Positions 1 to 8,071 of a DNA stretch of 46,212 nt are shown here, in pieces (the stretch's first letter is position 1; every line of letters begins with the position of its first letter). This DNA is from Flavipsychrobacter stenotrophus (GTDB lineage Bacteria > Bacteroidota > Bacteroidia > Chitinophagales > Chitinophagaceae), in the NCBI GenBank assembly GCA_945902755.1, contig CAMDNC010000004.1:1-46212 (forward strand), in the 5' to 3' direction. The position numbers were made by a program, and so were the translations under genes. The notes under the pieces were generated by a model that had not been told where the DNA came from, did no database searches, and saw only the letters and a program-made list of their open reading frames with translations.

Positions 1-576
1 ATTACTGACTATGGGAAAATTGAATATTCACCCAACAATGGTGTCACATGGATAGACTTACTTAAAGATTCAAGTGGGTTGGTATATTGGAACGATTATC
101 CAGGTGCTGCTTATAAAAAGCCTGTTTTGTCGGGCAACAGCAATGGTTGGGAACGTTTTAAGTGCAATATAGCAATACCCGATTCTATACATGTATTTAG
201 CAATAACTATTGGGTCGATACAGCTTTTTACAGATTCACTTTTGTTACAGATAGTGTAGAAACTTACAAAGACGGTTTGATGTTCGATAATATCAATATA
301 ATTGAATTAACCGAAAGTGTCTCAGACCCTTATGCTTCTAATAACCTAATAACCGTATACCCTGCACCTGCACAAAGCAAGCTGCGTATAAGCTATGCAC
401 AGCCCATGCGCCAGCCACAAATACGCATCACCAATAGCCTAGGACAGACCATGCGCATCATAAACAACTACACTGCTACAGATATAGACATCAGCGACCT
501 ACCCAATGGGGTATACATGCTACAATGCGCCGATGACAAGGTGTGTGCTAGTAAAAGATTTGTGGTGAGTAGATGA
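1..576 (+). CDS. C-terminal part of a secreted protein with a T9SS type A sorting domain (5' end outside window)
   Basis: The reading frame is open from base 1 without a stop, so this is the last 191 residues of a longer protein. A TTG at 79 is only an internal codon. The last ~75 residues form a type IX secretion sorting domain: a YPAP motif (usual form YPNP), alternating strands with ITNSLGQ, then DLPNGVYML and a basic end (KRFVVSR). Such domains direct proteins across the outer membrane of Bacteroidota, are then cleaved, and the cargo is released or anchored. The part before it (WNDYPGAAYKKP, then the NNYWVDTAFYRFTF stretch) looks like a beta-rich module of the kind found in extracellular enzymes and adhesins, but the catalytic part, if any, is outside the window. 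The gene converges on the helicase gene at 618. Sorting domain is confident; function of the cargo is unknown. Confidence 0.85.
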   Translation: MTDYGKIEYSPNNGVTWIDLLKDSSGLVYWNDYPGAAYKKPVLSGNSNGWERFKCNIAIPDSIHVFSNNYWVDTAFYRFTFVTDSVETYKDGLMFDNINIIELTESVSDPYASNNLITVYPAPAQSKLRISYAQPMRQPQIRITNSLGQTMRIINNYTATDIDISDLPNGVYMLQCADDKVCASKRFVVSR

Positions 577-617
577 TATATTATTGTAAACAATAAAATA
601 TTTCCAAAACGAACCGT

Positions 618-3600
618 TTATTCATCATCATCCATCTCCGTATCATCATCTGTACGAATGAGCTCATAACGTTTGGCAAAGTTGCACCAATGGCACTTTT
701 CGTCGCCACAGCCTCTGTCAAATTCGTGGTTCATAATGCGGGTGTAGGCATCTTTTAGTTGGTGGCGCACTATTTGTTCATCAGCCTCAAATACGGGTAC
801 TGTATACTGCTTAAACTCACCCTTATCGGTCTTCTGAACATAGTCAAACTTGCCAATGTTCACATGCCAGTTGCGGTCGTCATAGTTTTCTATTATTAGT
901 TTGTAAAACACCATTTGCCGCCAATAGTCGCCACCCAGTGGGTCTTTTTCATTGGGTGGTGCCAGGTATTTCGAAGCAGACTTTTCAGCACTACCTGTTT
1001 TATAGTCTACCACAATACAGGTATCACCATGCATCTCTATCTTGTCTATCTTACCCGTCACAGGTACGCCGTCTAGCTGGTAACGAGGAATATTAAACTC
1101 TATCTCCACTTGGGTGTGCAGGGTAGGTAGGTAGTGGTCGTAGTAGTCGCTCAGTAGGGTTTCGCCTTGCTCCATTCGCCGCTCAAACTGTATGTGTGTG
1201 AAGCTGGATAACTCTCGGTACATCTCAGACTTAAACGCAGCTATCACATTTTCCTTGGGTGGAAATGCACCATCATGCAGTTTGCGGTCTAGGTACAGCC
1301 GCTCTAGCGCATAGTGTATAGCTGTACCAAACGAGAGCGCATCGCTCTTCTGAAAAGGCACACGTAGTATGGTTTCGTAGTAGAAACTTAGAGGGCATTT
1401 CAAGAACTTATTGAGCTGGGTAGCACTCATCGCAAACTGTTGCAGATAGCGGTCTATCCACTGAGCATTGGCAGTGCGTATGCGCACATCAGGTACGGGC
1501 GTTATAGCCCACTCTATGTGCTTCTGTATCTGCTCATTGCTCAGCACTATTCTGTTAGTGCCATCGGCATGTGCTATTTCGTCCAGAAAGGCCGATGGCT
1601 CCAGCCCCTTGCCACTATTGTCGTTGAGCGCATGTGATAGATAGAGGTGCTTGCGGGCACGTGTAAGTGCCACATAAAATAAGCGTCGGGCTACCTCTAC
1701 CTTGTAAGAGCTGTCGGCATCATCGGCAGTAGCAGTAAGGGTATCGGGTAGGGAAAAACTACCCATTCCCGACTTCTTCTTCTCCCAGAATCCTGAGGTA
1801 CACCCTATTAGGAATACGTACTCAAATTCGTTGCCTTTGGCACCATGAGCAGAGTAGAAATGTACCCCATTGTCTGACTGGACCACGCGCTGCATCTTCA
1901 GCGGCAATCCCTCCGTGTCCATACGCTCTATCATTCGCAGAAACTCAGGTATGCGCATACGTATATCGCGGTTGTAGGCATCTTTCACAAACTCAAAAAA
2001 GGAGTGAATGAGCTGCAGAGTATTGAGGTGCTCAGCGGTTTTGAGCACATTGGCTACCATACCACTTTCGTGTATTATTTTCTCTATTAGTAGTGGCAGT
2101 GGCATGGCTAGCTGCTGCTGCTCCCAGTGGTCCAGATTGTGACCCAAGCGGTGCATTTCCTTTGCCGACTTCAAGTTAAGCGCTTCTATCATCAGCGGGT
2201 TAGATAGTGCCATACGCCACCTTATAGCCCCTTTATCTTTGCGCTGCTGCTGTATGTACATTGACAGCAAGGCTATATCATTGGGCGCTATACCAAAGTA
2301 GGGCGCATGCATGAGCTCAAACAACAGGTCCTCTCTATCGAAGTTTTTTTTGCGCTCCGCATCTAGGTAGCGCAGCACATTGAGTAGTTGGGTTATGAGT
2401 GGGTCGGTAAGGATATTCACCTCTTTTTTTAGGTTATACTCTATTCCCTTGCGCTGCATAAGCGCTATTATATTGTCGGCTTGTTTGTGCTGCGCATACA
2501 GCACTGCTATATCGCGCAGGGGCACACCTTTATCTCTCAGCGCCTCTATTTGCAGCACTATGTGTGCTTCTTCTTGTAGTATATTCTGATATACCCTTAT
2601 CTCTGGCTCCACAGTGTCTTTACCCTCCAGAAACCGTTCATTGGCCGCTACTATGTTTTTGTCCAGTTGCAGACTGTGCAACTGATTGATGAGGCGTTGT
2701 TTGTTGTGCTGTATAGTGGCCATAGCCCTATCTATCACCGCCTGCGACGAGCGGTAGTTCTGAGGTAGTACTATCACTTTTATATCGGCACTGTGCCTAT
2801 CGTAGAAGTCTATGATATTGCGGATGCGCGCCCCCTGAAATTCGTAGATACTTTGGTCGTCGTCGCCCACTACAAACACATTGGGGTTGTCCCAGTAAGA
2901 GGTTAGAAACGTCAGCAATTCGTTTTGGGCACCGTTAGTATCCTGAAACTCATCTACGAGTATGTATTGGTATCGCTCCTGATAGCTTTGCAACAAAACC
3001 GGATGTTTACCAAAGGCATCGAGCACCCAAAGTATCATGTCGTGATAGTCGTAGCGGGCAGCAGCACGCATGCGGTCTTGATAGTTGGTAAAGAGTGCAG
3101 CAGCAGCTCTGGTAATCTCCATTTTACGTTTTTCGTCGTCAATTTTAGATTGCTTCAGGTCGCCTTTTTTATTGTTTTTACTGTTTACTTTATAAATGTA
3201 CTCTTCACGATTGGGCAAGTCGGCCAGATAGTCGTCTATAGCGTCAGATATGTTGGAGGGAGTAAGGTGCTCCTGCTTCATCATGTCAAACAGTTTCACC
3301 AGCCTTTTGGTATCGTAGTAGAGCTCGCCACTAAGCCTGCGTAGCAAGTGCCCTTGTGGTAGCTCCTCTAGCATCGTGTGCAATAATTCGGCTTTCTCTA
3401 GGTCGTCTATAGCCTGCATCTCTCTACGAGAGAAGTAGTCAGGGTTGGCCTGAATGACCATATTACAAAAGCTATGAAAGGTATAGATGTTGATTTTGTG
3501 CGCAGCTGGTCCGGTTATCTGCACCAGTCGGCGGCGCATAGAGTTGGTAGCCTCGTCAGTGTAGGTAAGGCACAGCACTTCTTGTGGCTGCACTTGCGCC

Positions 3601-3773
3601 TCGCTGCGCAGCAAGTTGGCAATACGCATAGCCAATACTTCGGTTTTGCCTGTACCCGGGCCAGCTATTACCATCACCGCACCATATATAGTATCTACAG
3701 CATCGCGCTGGCGGTCGTTGAGGTTGTTATATCGGTCTTGAAACAGATCTTCTTTGTTGACAGCAGTTTTCAT
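618..3773 (-). CDS. UvrD/Rep-family DNA helicase fused to a PD-(D/E)XK nuclease with a probable Fe-S cluster
   Basis: A 1051-residue superfamily 1A helicase. Walker A GPGTGKT is at residues 38-44, YTFHSFC near 97-103, the Walker B motif DEFQDTN at 274-280, and GDDDQSIYEFQGA from about 303. Later motifs are QNYRSS, the HGAKGNEFEYVF stretch and the VALTRARKHLYLS motif. The last ~260 residues are a RecB/AddB-like nuclease: GTAIHYALE (H820), GKIDKIE (D910) and VVDYKTG (D923, K925). Cysteines C793, C1022, C1027 and C1030 are arranged as one distant Cys plus C-x4-C-x2-C, the layout that holds a 4Fe-4S cluster in AddB, AdnB and Cas4-type nucleases. The inferred role is double-strand break end-processing or repair. 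It does not look like a classical RecB, because no RecC or AddB partner lies next to it. It stands alone, divergent from nothing and followed by a convergent gene. Start at 3773 is the first ATG and fits the helicase N-terminus. Confidence 0.9.
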   Translation of the reverse strand: MKTAVNKEDLFQDRYNNLNDRQRDAVDTIYGAVMVIAGPGTGKTEVLAMRIANLLRSEAQVQPQEVLCLTYTDEATNSMRRRLVQITGPAAHKINIYTFHSFCNMVIQANPDYFSRREMQAIDDLEKAELLHTMLEELPQGHLLRRLSGELYYDTKRLVKLFDMMKQEHLTPSNISDAIDDYLADLPNREEYIYKVNSKNNKKGDLKQSKIDDEKRKMEITRAAAALFTNYQDRMRAAARYDYHDMILWVLDAFGKHPVLLQSYQERYQYILVDEFQDTNGAQNELLTFLTSYWDNPNVFVVGDDDQSIYEFQGARIRNIIDFYDRHSADIKVIVLPQNYRSSQAVIDRAMATIQHNKQRLINQLHSLQLDKNIVAANERFLEGKDTVEPEIRVYQNILQEEAHIVLQIEALRDKGVPLRDIAVLYAQHKQADNIIALMQRKGIEYNLKKEVNILTDPLITQLLNVLRYLDAERKKNFDREDLLFELMHAPYFGIAPNDIALLSMYIQQQRKDKGAIRWRMALSNPLMIEALNLKSAKEMHRLGHNLDHWEQQQLAMPLPLLIEKIIHESGMVANVLKTAEHLNTLQLIHSFFEFVKDAYNRDIRMRIPEFLRMIERMDTEGLPLKMQRVVQSDNGVHFYSAHGAKGNEFEYVFLIGCTSGFWEKKKSGMGSFSLPDTLTATADDADSSYKVEVARRLFYVALTRARKHLYLSHALNDNSGKGLEPSAFLDEIAHADGTNRIVLSNEQIQKHIEWAITPVPDVRIRTANAQWIDRYLQQFAMSATQLNKFLKCPLSFYYETILRVPFQKSDALSFGTAIHYALERLYLDRKLHDGAFPPKENVIAAFKSEMYRELSSFTHIQFERRMEQGETLLSDYYDHYLPTLHTQVEIEFNIPRYQLDGVPVTGKIDKIEMHGDTCIVVDYKTGSAEKSASKYLAPPNEKDPLGGDYWRQMVFYKLIIENYDDRNWHVNIGKFDYVQKTDKGEFKQYTVPVFEADEQIVRHQLKDAYTRIMNHEFDRGCGDEKCHWCNFAKRYELIRTDDDTEMDDDE

Positions 3774-3859
3774 AATGACTATGAAGGTAAGGAAGGATGA
3801 TAAAAAAACGAGTAACGAACCAATCTAAATTAACAGGAGAAGGAGCATACAGTACGCTA

Positions 3860-4453
3860 CTAATATTCCTTTATCCACAACTTCAGCAGATCGTTGTGGA
3901 AAGTAGCGCATAGCTTGTAGCAGCCCGGTATTTCGGCTACAGACAACCAATAGGTGGCCAAACGTGTGCCATTGGGCATTGCCTTTAGCTGGCTGAGCAG
4001 GTGATGGTTGTATAGGTCGTAAAGCTCTGACGATCGCTCTATTTTATCGTCGAGCGAGTCTTCGAGTACTATATTCTCGTGAAACGAGTTGTAGAAATAT
4101 ATGCCTGTGTAAGTAGACAGGTCGAGGTCGGTGAAATTGCCATGAATGAGTTTTGCATTGTTGATGCCCAGCTTAGTTATGACCTTATTGCCAGCCTGTA
4201 CAAAGTTGCGCCGCTGCTCTATGCCATAAAAGGTAGCGGTAGTGAAGTGTGCAGCTGCAATGCAAAATTTGCCTGCACCAGCCCCGATATCTATAATGCG
4301 GGCATTGGGCGAAGCTGCCAAAAAATGACCTGCAGCACGCGCAATGTGCAGGGGGGTCCAGTGCATCTCAGACAGGTTGCGGATGTATATGGGATACAAA
4401 CTATCGAAAGCAGTATCTGTACTGAAGTAATCGGTATGGGTGTGTGAAGGCAT
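3860..4453 (-). CDS. class I SAM-dependent methyltransferase
   Basis: A 197-residue protein when started at the ATG at 4453 (MPSHTHTDYFS). An ATG further upstream at 4522 would add a 23-residue extension that runs across the -7 box at 4462-4469, so I reject it. The SAM-binding motif I reads IDIGAGAGKFCIAA, followed by an acidic residue in YGIEQRR and by NAKLIHGNF (motifs II/III). The SFHENI stretch comes next. The fold is that of small Rossmann methyltransferases of the type listed as generic class I enzymes; the substrate cannot be told from the sequence. It lies 86 bases downstream of the helicase gene on the same strand but has its own promoter-like box, so co-transcription is doubtful. 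Confidence 0.7.
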   Translation of the reverse strand: MPSHTHTDYFSTDTAFDSLYPIYIRNLSEMHWTPLHIARAAGHFLAASPNARIIDIGAGAGKFCIAAAHFTTATFYGIEQRRNFVQAGNKVITKLGINNAKLIHGNFTDLDLSTYTGIYFYNSFHENIVLEDSLDDKIERSSELYDLYNHHLLSQLKAMPNGTRLATYWLSVAEIPGCYKLCATFHNDLLKLWIKEY

Positions 4454-4461
4454 TAGTACCA

Positions 4462-4469
4462 CAAAATTA
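4462..4469 (-). promoter_or_regulatory. Bacteroidota -7 box (TAATTTTG) for the methyltransferase gene
   Basis: On the minus strand the box reads TAATTTTG, matching the TAnnTTTG consensus. Only 8 bases separate it from the ATG at 4453, so the transcript would start about 3-5 bases before the start codon. No clear -33 TTG is seen at the usual distance. Confidence 0.45.
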
Positions 4470-4671
4470 ATTTTTAGCAGGATAACGGCTGTTGTTTTTT
4501 GTGGGTGGGGGAAAGAATACAATATATATCAGTAGAGCAAATAATTACTTTGAAAAACTACGTCAGAGGTTCATATACATTGGAAACGGAGTTTATTTCT
4601 GTAGGGGTGAGCGATAAAAGCAATGCAATGCCAAGAGATAACAATTATATAATTACCTGTATGGAAAGTTG

Positions 4672-4679
4672 TATCTTCG
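4672..4679 (+). promoter_or_regulatory. promoter -7 box (TATCTTCG) upstream of tig
   Basis: TATCTTCG followed by C is a TAnnTTCG variant of the Bacteroidota -7 element. It would give a leader of roughly 70 bases before the trigger factor ATG at 4755. The same octamer stands before the glycosyltransferase gene (14944-14951). The stretch 4454-4754 (about 300 bases between the divergent genes) holds this box, the box at 4462 and the hairpin at 4696-4731; I see no gene in it. Confidence 0.45.
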
Positions 4680-4695
4680 CACACTTTTTAACAGC

Positions 4696-4731
4696 AAGCC
4701 GGACCTTATGATGGGTACCGGTTGTTTTTTT
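4696..4731 (+). promoter_or_regulatory. hairpin plus T-run inside the tig leader (possible attenuator)
   Basis: AAgCCGGACC pairs with GGTaCCGGTT (two single-base bulges, about 9 base pairs, 8-base loop) and is followed by a run of seven T (4725-4731). This is the shape of an intrinsic terminator. It lies between the -7 box at 4672 and the tig start at 4755 with no gene before it, so it would act on the tig transcript itself or end a short leader RNA. Structure judged by eye only. Confidence 0.4.
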
Positions 4732-4754
4732 AACATTTAAAAATATAACAACTT

Positions 4755-6164
4755 ATGGCTACTGTGACGCGCGAAAACATAGGTACGTTGCATGACAAGA
4801 TAACCGTGAAACTTGTAAAGAACGACTACATGCCGTCGTTTGAGAAGACAATGAAACAATATGCCAAAACAGCAAATGTACCCGGCTTCAGAAAGGGTAT
4901 GGTGCCTACTGGTATGATACGTAAGATGTACGGTCCGTCGGTGTTTAACGAAGAAGTGATAAGGGTAGCAGGCAAAGAACTGGAAACGTATATGAAGAAT
5001 GAGCGAATAGCCATCTTTGCACAGCCAATGATACTGCCTCCTGAAAACGACTACCACCTCAGTATGGCAAACCCTACGGATGTGGATTTCACGTTTGAGA
5101 TAGGACTGAAACCAGATTTTGATGTAGAGTCTGTAATAAAAGGATCGAAACTGACACGCTATAAAATACCTGTAACCGAAAAAATGATGGATGATGAGAT
5201 GGATCGCATCAAACGCAGATCGGGTAAGGTAGATGCCCAGCTTGAAGTGACCGACAAAGAAAACATCATATACAGCGCCTATGAGATATGCGATGCAGAT
5301 GGCAATGTGGCAAGCGGCAGCGAAAAAGTAGAAGATACTGAGGTGCTAGATAAAATGCCTAGTAAGTTGAAAGAAATGCTGATGGGCAAAAAACCAGAAG
5401 ATACACTGGTATTTACCCCAGCATCGGTATGTACAGAAGAAGAACTGGCAGGATACCTGAAAGGACTGAAACTGGATGCAGGAGCAGCCAACCAAACCTG
5501 CAAAATGACCATTACCAAGGTGGGCCACCTGATACCTGCCGAAATGGGCAGCGAACTGTATGAAAAGGTGTTTCCTGGTAAAAACATCAACAGCGAAACA
5601 GAATTCAGAGAGCTGGTAAAGGCTGAATTGGAGAAAGAATTTGACCGCATAGCTGGCGAGCGTCTGCACAATGAAATGTTTGAGTTATTGGTACACAATA
5701 CTCCCATACAACTACCTGAAACCTTCCTGAGACGCTGGCTGCGCGAAGGTGGTGAAAAAATAAAATCAGCTGAGGAAGTAGCAAATGAATTCCCTGGTTT
5801 TGAGCACCAACTGCGTTGGCAGTTGATAAGCGACACTATAATGGGCAAAAACGGCATAAATGTGACGCGCGATGAGGTAATGAACGATGTAAAAACACGT
5901 GTGCTGGCTTACTTTGGTTTGGGCCCAGATGACGAGGACGAAACACCATGGATGGATGGCTACCTGAAAACACTGACCAAGGACGAAAAAATGATGGATG
6001 AAACCTATCGTCGTTTGTTGTTTGGTCGTTTGTTCAGCTTCTTAGAGACTCAGTTTGCTACTGAGCACAAGGAGATAGATGAAGAAGGATTCTTCAAGCT
6101 GGCTGATGCACATGCTATGCATCACCACCACGACCATAGCCATGGCCATCATCATGCTCACTAA
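4755..6164 (+). CDS. tig: trigger factor, ribosome-associated chaperone, with His-rich tail
   Basis: A 469-residue protein. The N-terminal ribosome-binding domain carries the GFRxGxxP signature as GFRKGMVP at residues 44-51, in the loop that contacts ribosomal protein uL23 in the known family. The middle part, where other trigger factors have an FKBP-like prolyl isomerase domain, is weakly conserved as is usual in Bacteroidota. The C-terminal helical part (about residues 270-440) provides the chaperone arms. The last 17 residues contain 11 histidines, which suggests metal binding similar to the tail of SlyD. The gene ends at a good terminator (6189-6222) and seems monocistronic. The start at 4755 has no Shine-Dalgarno sequence; an A-rich stretch precedes it. 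Confidence 0.93.
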   Translation: MATVTRENIGTLHDKITVKLVKNDYMPSFEKTMKQYAKTANVPGFRKGMVPTGMIRKMYGPSVFNEEVIRVAGKELETYMKNERIAIFAQPMILPPENDYHLSMANPTDVDFTFEIGLKPDFDVESVIKGSKLTRYKIPVTEKMMDDEMDRIKRRSGKVDAQLEVTDKENIIYSAYEICDADGNVASGSEKVEDTEVLDKMPSKLKEMLMGKKPEDTLVFTPASVCTEEELAGYLKGLKLDAGAANQTCKMTITKVGHLIPAEMGSELYEKVFPGKNINSETEFRELVKAELEKEFDRIAGERLHNEMFELLVHNTPIQLPETFLRRWLREGGEKIKSAEEVANEFPGFEHQLRWQLISDTIMGKNGINVTRDEVMNDVKTRVLAYFGLGPDDEDETPWMDGYLKTLTKDEKMMDETYRRLLFGRLFSFLETQFATEHKEIDEEGFFKLADAHAMHHHHDHSHGHHHAH

Positions 6165-6188
6165 TAACTAACATACTGAAACAATGAC

Positions 6189-6222
6189 CATCAAAGCCAC
6201 TCCGCAAAGGGTGGCTTTGATG
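6189..6222 (+). terminator. terminator hairpin after tig
   Basis: CATCAAAGCCACTC pairs with GGGTGGCTTTGATG, 14 base pairs with one G-U, loop CGCAAA. It starts 24 bases after the tig stop. No strong T-run follows. The arms TCAAAGCCAC/GTGGCTTTGA recur in the hairpin at 39529-39563. Confidence 0.7.
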
Positions 6223-6261
6223 CATAAATGAGTAATAACATATACGGTGGATAAGTTTAAT

Positions 6262-6269
6262 TAACTTTA
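6262..6269 (+). promoter_or_regulatory. -7-like box TAACTTTA before the exported protein gene at 6309
   Basis: TAACTTTA is one base off TAnnTTTG. The identical octamer lies before the genes starting at 17823 (17844-17851) and 37503 (37528-37535). It would give a leader of about 35 bases that contains the Shine-Dalgarno at 6292. Confidence 0.35.
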
Positions 6270-6291
6270 CCTGTAAACTATAAAAAAACTG

Positions 6292-6298
6292 AAGGAGG
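6292..6298 (+). promoter_or_regulatory. strong Shine-Dalgarno sequence (AAGGAGG)
   Basis: A full AAGGAGG lies 10 bases before the ATG at 6309 and so fixes that start. This is unusual: Bacteroidota genes mostly lack such sites because the 16S rRNA 3' tail is occluded by ribosomal proteins. Confidence 0.7.
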
Positions 6299-6308
6299 AA
6301 CGTAGAAC

Positions 6309-6860
6309 ATGAAGGGCCTAAAAATATGTGTAGGTATACTGATGGTGATATTGTTGTCGGGGTTTGCACCTGAAACCTGGGTGAAAATACAGTCTAAGGA
6401 CAACAAATTCAGTATTGAGTTTCCGAGAAAACCAGAGGAGTCTGAGCGGAAGATACAAACTGAAATAGGTGAGCTGAATATGAATGTAGTGATACATGAA
6501 GTAGGGAAATACAAAGACGAAAACTCAGTGTATGGGGTCATTTACTCAGACTACCCTGACAGCTTAGTGAACTCAGACTTTAAGGATGAGTATATCGACG
6601 AGTTTTTTGAGAATGCAATAAAAGGCACAGTAAGCAACCTGAAAGGACAGATAATAGAAGAAAAAAGAGTGCTGCTAAGCAGTTACCCAGGCAGAGAGGT
6701 AAAAATAAGCTTTATGGAAGGGCAGGGAATCATGAAACTACATGTTTATCTGGTAAAAAATAGAGCATACATACTGGAAGTGGGCTGCGAAACCAAAAAC
6801 GACAATAACAAATCGATGGATAGATTCTTTAGTTCGTTTGTGCTGAAAGAGAAAAAGTAA
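6309..6860 (+). CDS. small exported protein of unknown function
   Basis: 183 residues. A signal peptide covers about residues 1-20 (MKGLKICVGILMVILLSGFAP). The mature part begins WVKIQSKDNKFSIEFPRKPE, a short beta-strand pattern I have seen at the start of many uncharacterised Bacteroidota and PsbP-like exported proteins; it ends with a helix and FFSSFVLKEKK. No catalytic motif is visible. The start is fixed by a strong Shine-Dalgarno sequence at 6292. The gene is 154 bases ahead of the MoxR gene with no evident terminator between, so joint transcription is possible but unproven. Signal peptide is well supported; function is not. Confidence 0.75.
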   Translation: MKGLKICVGILMVILLSGFAPETWVKIQSKDNKFSIEFPRKPEESERKIQTEIGELNMNVVIHEVGKYKDENSVYGVIYSDYPDSLVNSDFKDEYIDEFFENAIKGTVSNLKGQIIEEKRVLLSSYPGREVKISFMEGQGIMKLHVYLVKNRAYILEVGCETKNDNNKSMDRFFSSFVLKEKK

Positions 6861-7014
6861 TAGCGTATTGAACTTTGACCTAGGTACAGTGAAGAGTAGA
6901 AAAAACTAAAGATAAAAGTGCAGTAATGCCAAGCATTTCTTTTCACAAAAAATTACAACGCGGCAATGAGATAGTACGTTATTATGGTGTAAAATTGTAT
7001 AAAGTATTATACAC

Positions 7015-8022
7015 ATGACAGATGCTGTAACGGAAACACTGGCTGCTGAAGAAAATAAGATAGACGCAACAGAGGCAATAGCCAGACTGGCTAACCAAAT
7101 GGAGCAGGTGATACGAGGTAAACGTACACAAATAGACATGGTGATAACATGCCTACTGGCTGGTGGGCACATACTAATGGAAGACAATCCTGGCACGGGT
7201 AAAACCGTGCTGGCTCGTACGCTGGCACAGTGCATAAGTGGTGGTAGTGATGCTGGGCATGTATTATTTAAACGCATACAGTTTACACCCGATTTGCTAC
7301 CTATGGACCTTATCGGTACACATATATTTGACGACCGATCGAAAGAATTTGTGTTTAAAAAAGGACCTCTGTTTTGCAATGTACTGCTGGCAGATGAGAT
7401 AAACCGTGCATCGCCCAAGGTGCAGAGTGCCCTGCTAGAGGCTATGGCAGAGCACCAAGTAACAGTGGGGGATAGTACGCTGATGCTAGAGCAGATGTTC
7501 TTTACGATAGCCACTCAGAACCCTATAGAAATGGAGGGTACCTATCCCCTACCTGCGGCTCAGCTTGATAGGTTCTTTATGAAAATTTACTTTGGGTATG
7601 TGGATGAAGAAACCGAAATGAACATCTACAGAGAGTATTTGCAAATAGCACGTAACCTCACAGACCTGCAACAGGTACTAACCATGCACGACATACTAGA
7701 CCTGCAAGCACAAGCCGGACAAGTGCATGTGCACGAAGAAATAGTAAGGGGCGTGAGCAACATAGTGCGACAAACACGCTCGCACCCTGATGTATCGCTG
7801 GGTGCATCTACTAGGAGTGGTATTGCTTTTCTGAAGTGTCTGCGTGCCTACGCACTGGTGAAAGGAAGAACCTTTGTAACAGAAGATGATGTGCGCGATA
7901 TAACGCGCGCCGTGCTGGAGCACCGACTAATATATAGAAACAAAGATGGAAAGCTGAAAGCACTGGAATCCATTATAGTGAAAGAATGCGAACGGCTTGC
8001 AAAACTTAGGTTGTTTGGGTAA
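7015..8022 (+). CDS. MoxR-family AAA+ ATPase
   Basis: 335 residues. Walker A is PGTGKT at 59-64, Walker B LLADEIN at 124-130, followed by RASPKVQSALLEAM; sensor 1 is ATQNPIEMEGTYPLP and an arginine-finger region AQLDRFF follows. The C-terminal lid holds ASTRSGIAFLKCLRAYAL and DDVRDITRAVLEHRL. MoxR ATPases act as chaperones that help mature or activate partner proteins, often together with a DUF58/VWA-domain protein. No such partner gene is next to this one; the next gene, 49 bases on, encodes an exported repeat protein. The start at 7015 is the first ATG and follows an AT-rich, promoter-like stretch. Confidence 0.9.
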   Translation: MTDAVTETLAAEENKIDATEAIARLANQMEQVIRGKRTQIDMVITCLLAGGHILMEDNPGTGKTVLARTLAQCISGGSDAGHVLFKRIQFTPDLLPMDLIGTHIFDDRSKEFVFKKGPLFCNVLLADEINRASPKVQSALLEAMAEHQVTVGDSTLMLEQMFFTIATQNPIEMEGTYPLPAAQLDRFFMKIYFGYVDEETEMNIYREYLQIARNLTDLQQVLTMHDILDLQAQAGQVHVHEEIVRGVSNIVRQTRSHPDVSLGASTRSGIAFLKCLRAYALVKGRTFVTEDDVRDITRAVLEHRLIYRNKDGKLKALESIIVKECERLAKLRLFG

Positions 8023-8071
8023 GGGTCAATTACAGTCAGGCTTTAGTTTTTAGTTTTACAATAAAAGAAAA

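Noticed and set aside
581-596. AT-only inverted repeat TTATTGT-AA-ACAATAA between convergent genes
   Set aside because: Seven A/T-rich pairs form too weak a stem to call a terminator.
4499-4711. 70-codon frame in the region before tig
   Set aside because: Runs through the -7 box and leader hairpin of tig and has no family pattern.
5279-5857. 192-residue open frame antisense to tig
   Set aside because: Ser-rich shadow of the trigger factor gene.
6906-7514. 202-residue open frame antisense to the MoxR gene
   Set aside because: Shadow of a strongly conserved AAA+ gene; no family pattern and a Ser/Cys-rich composition typical of antisense frames.
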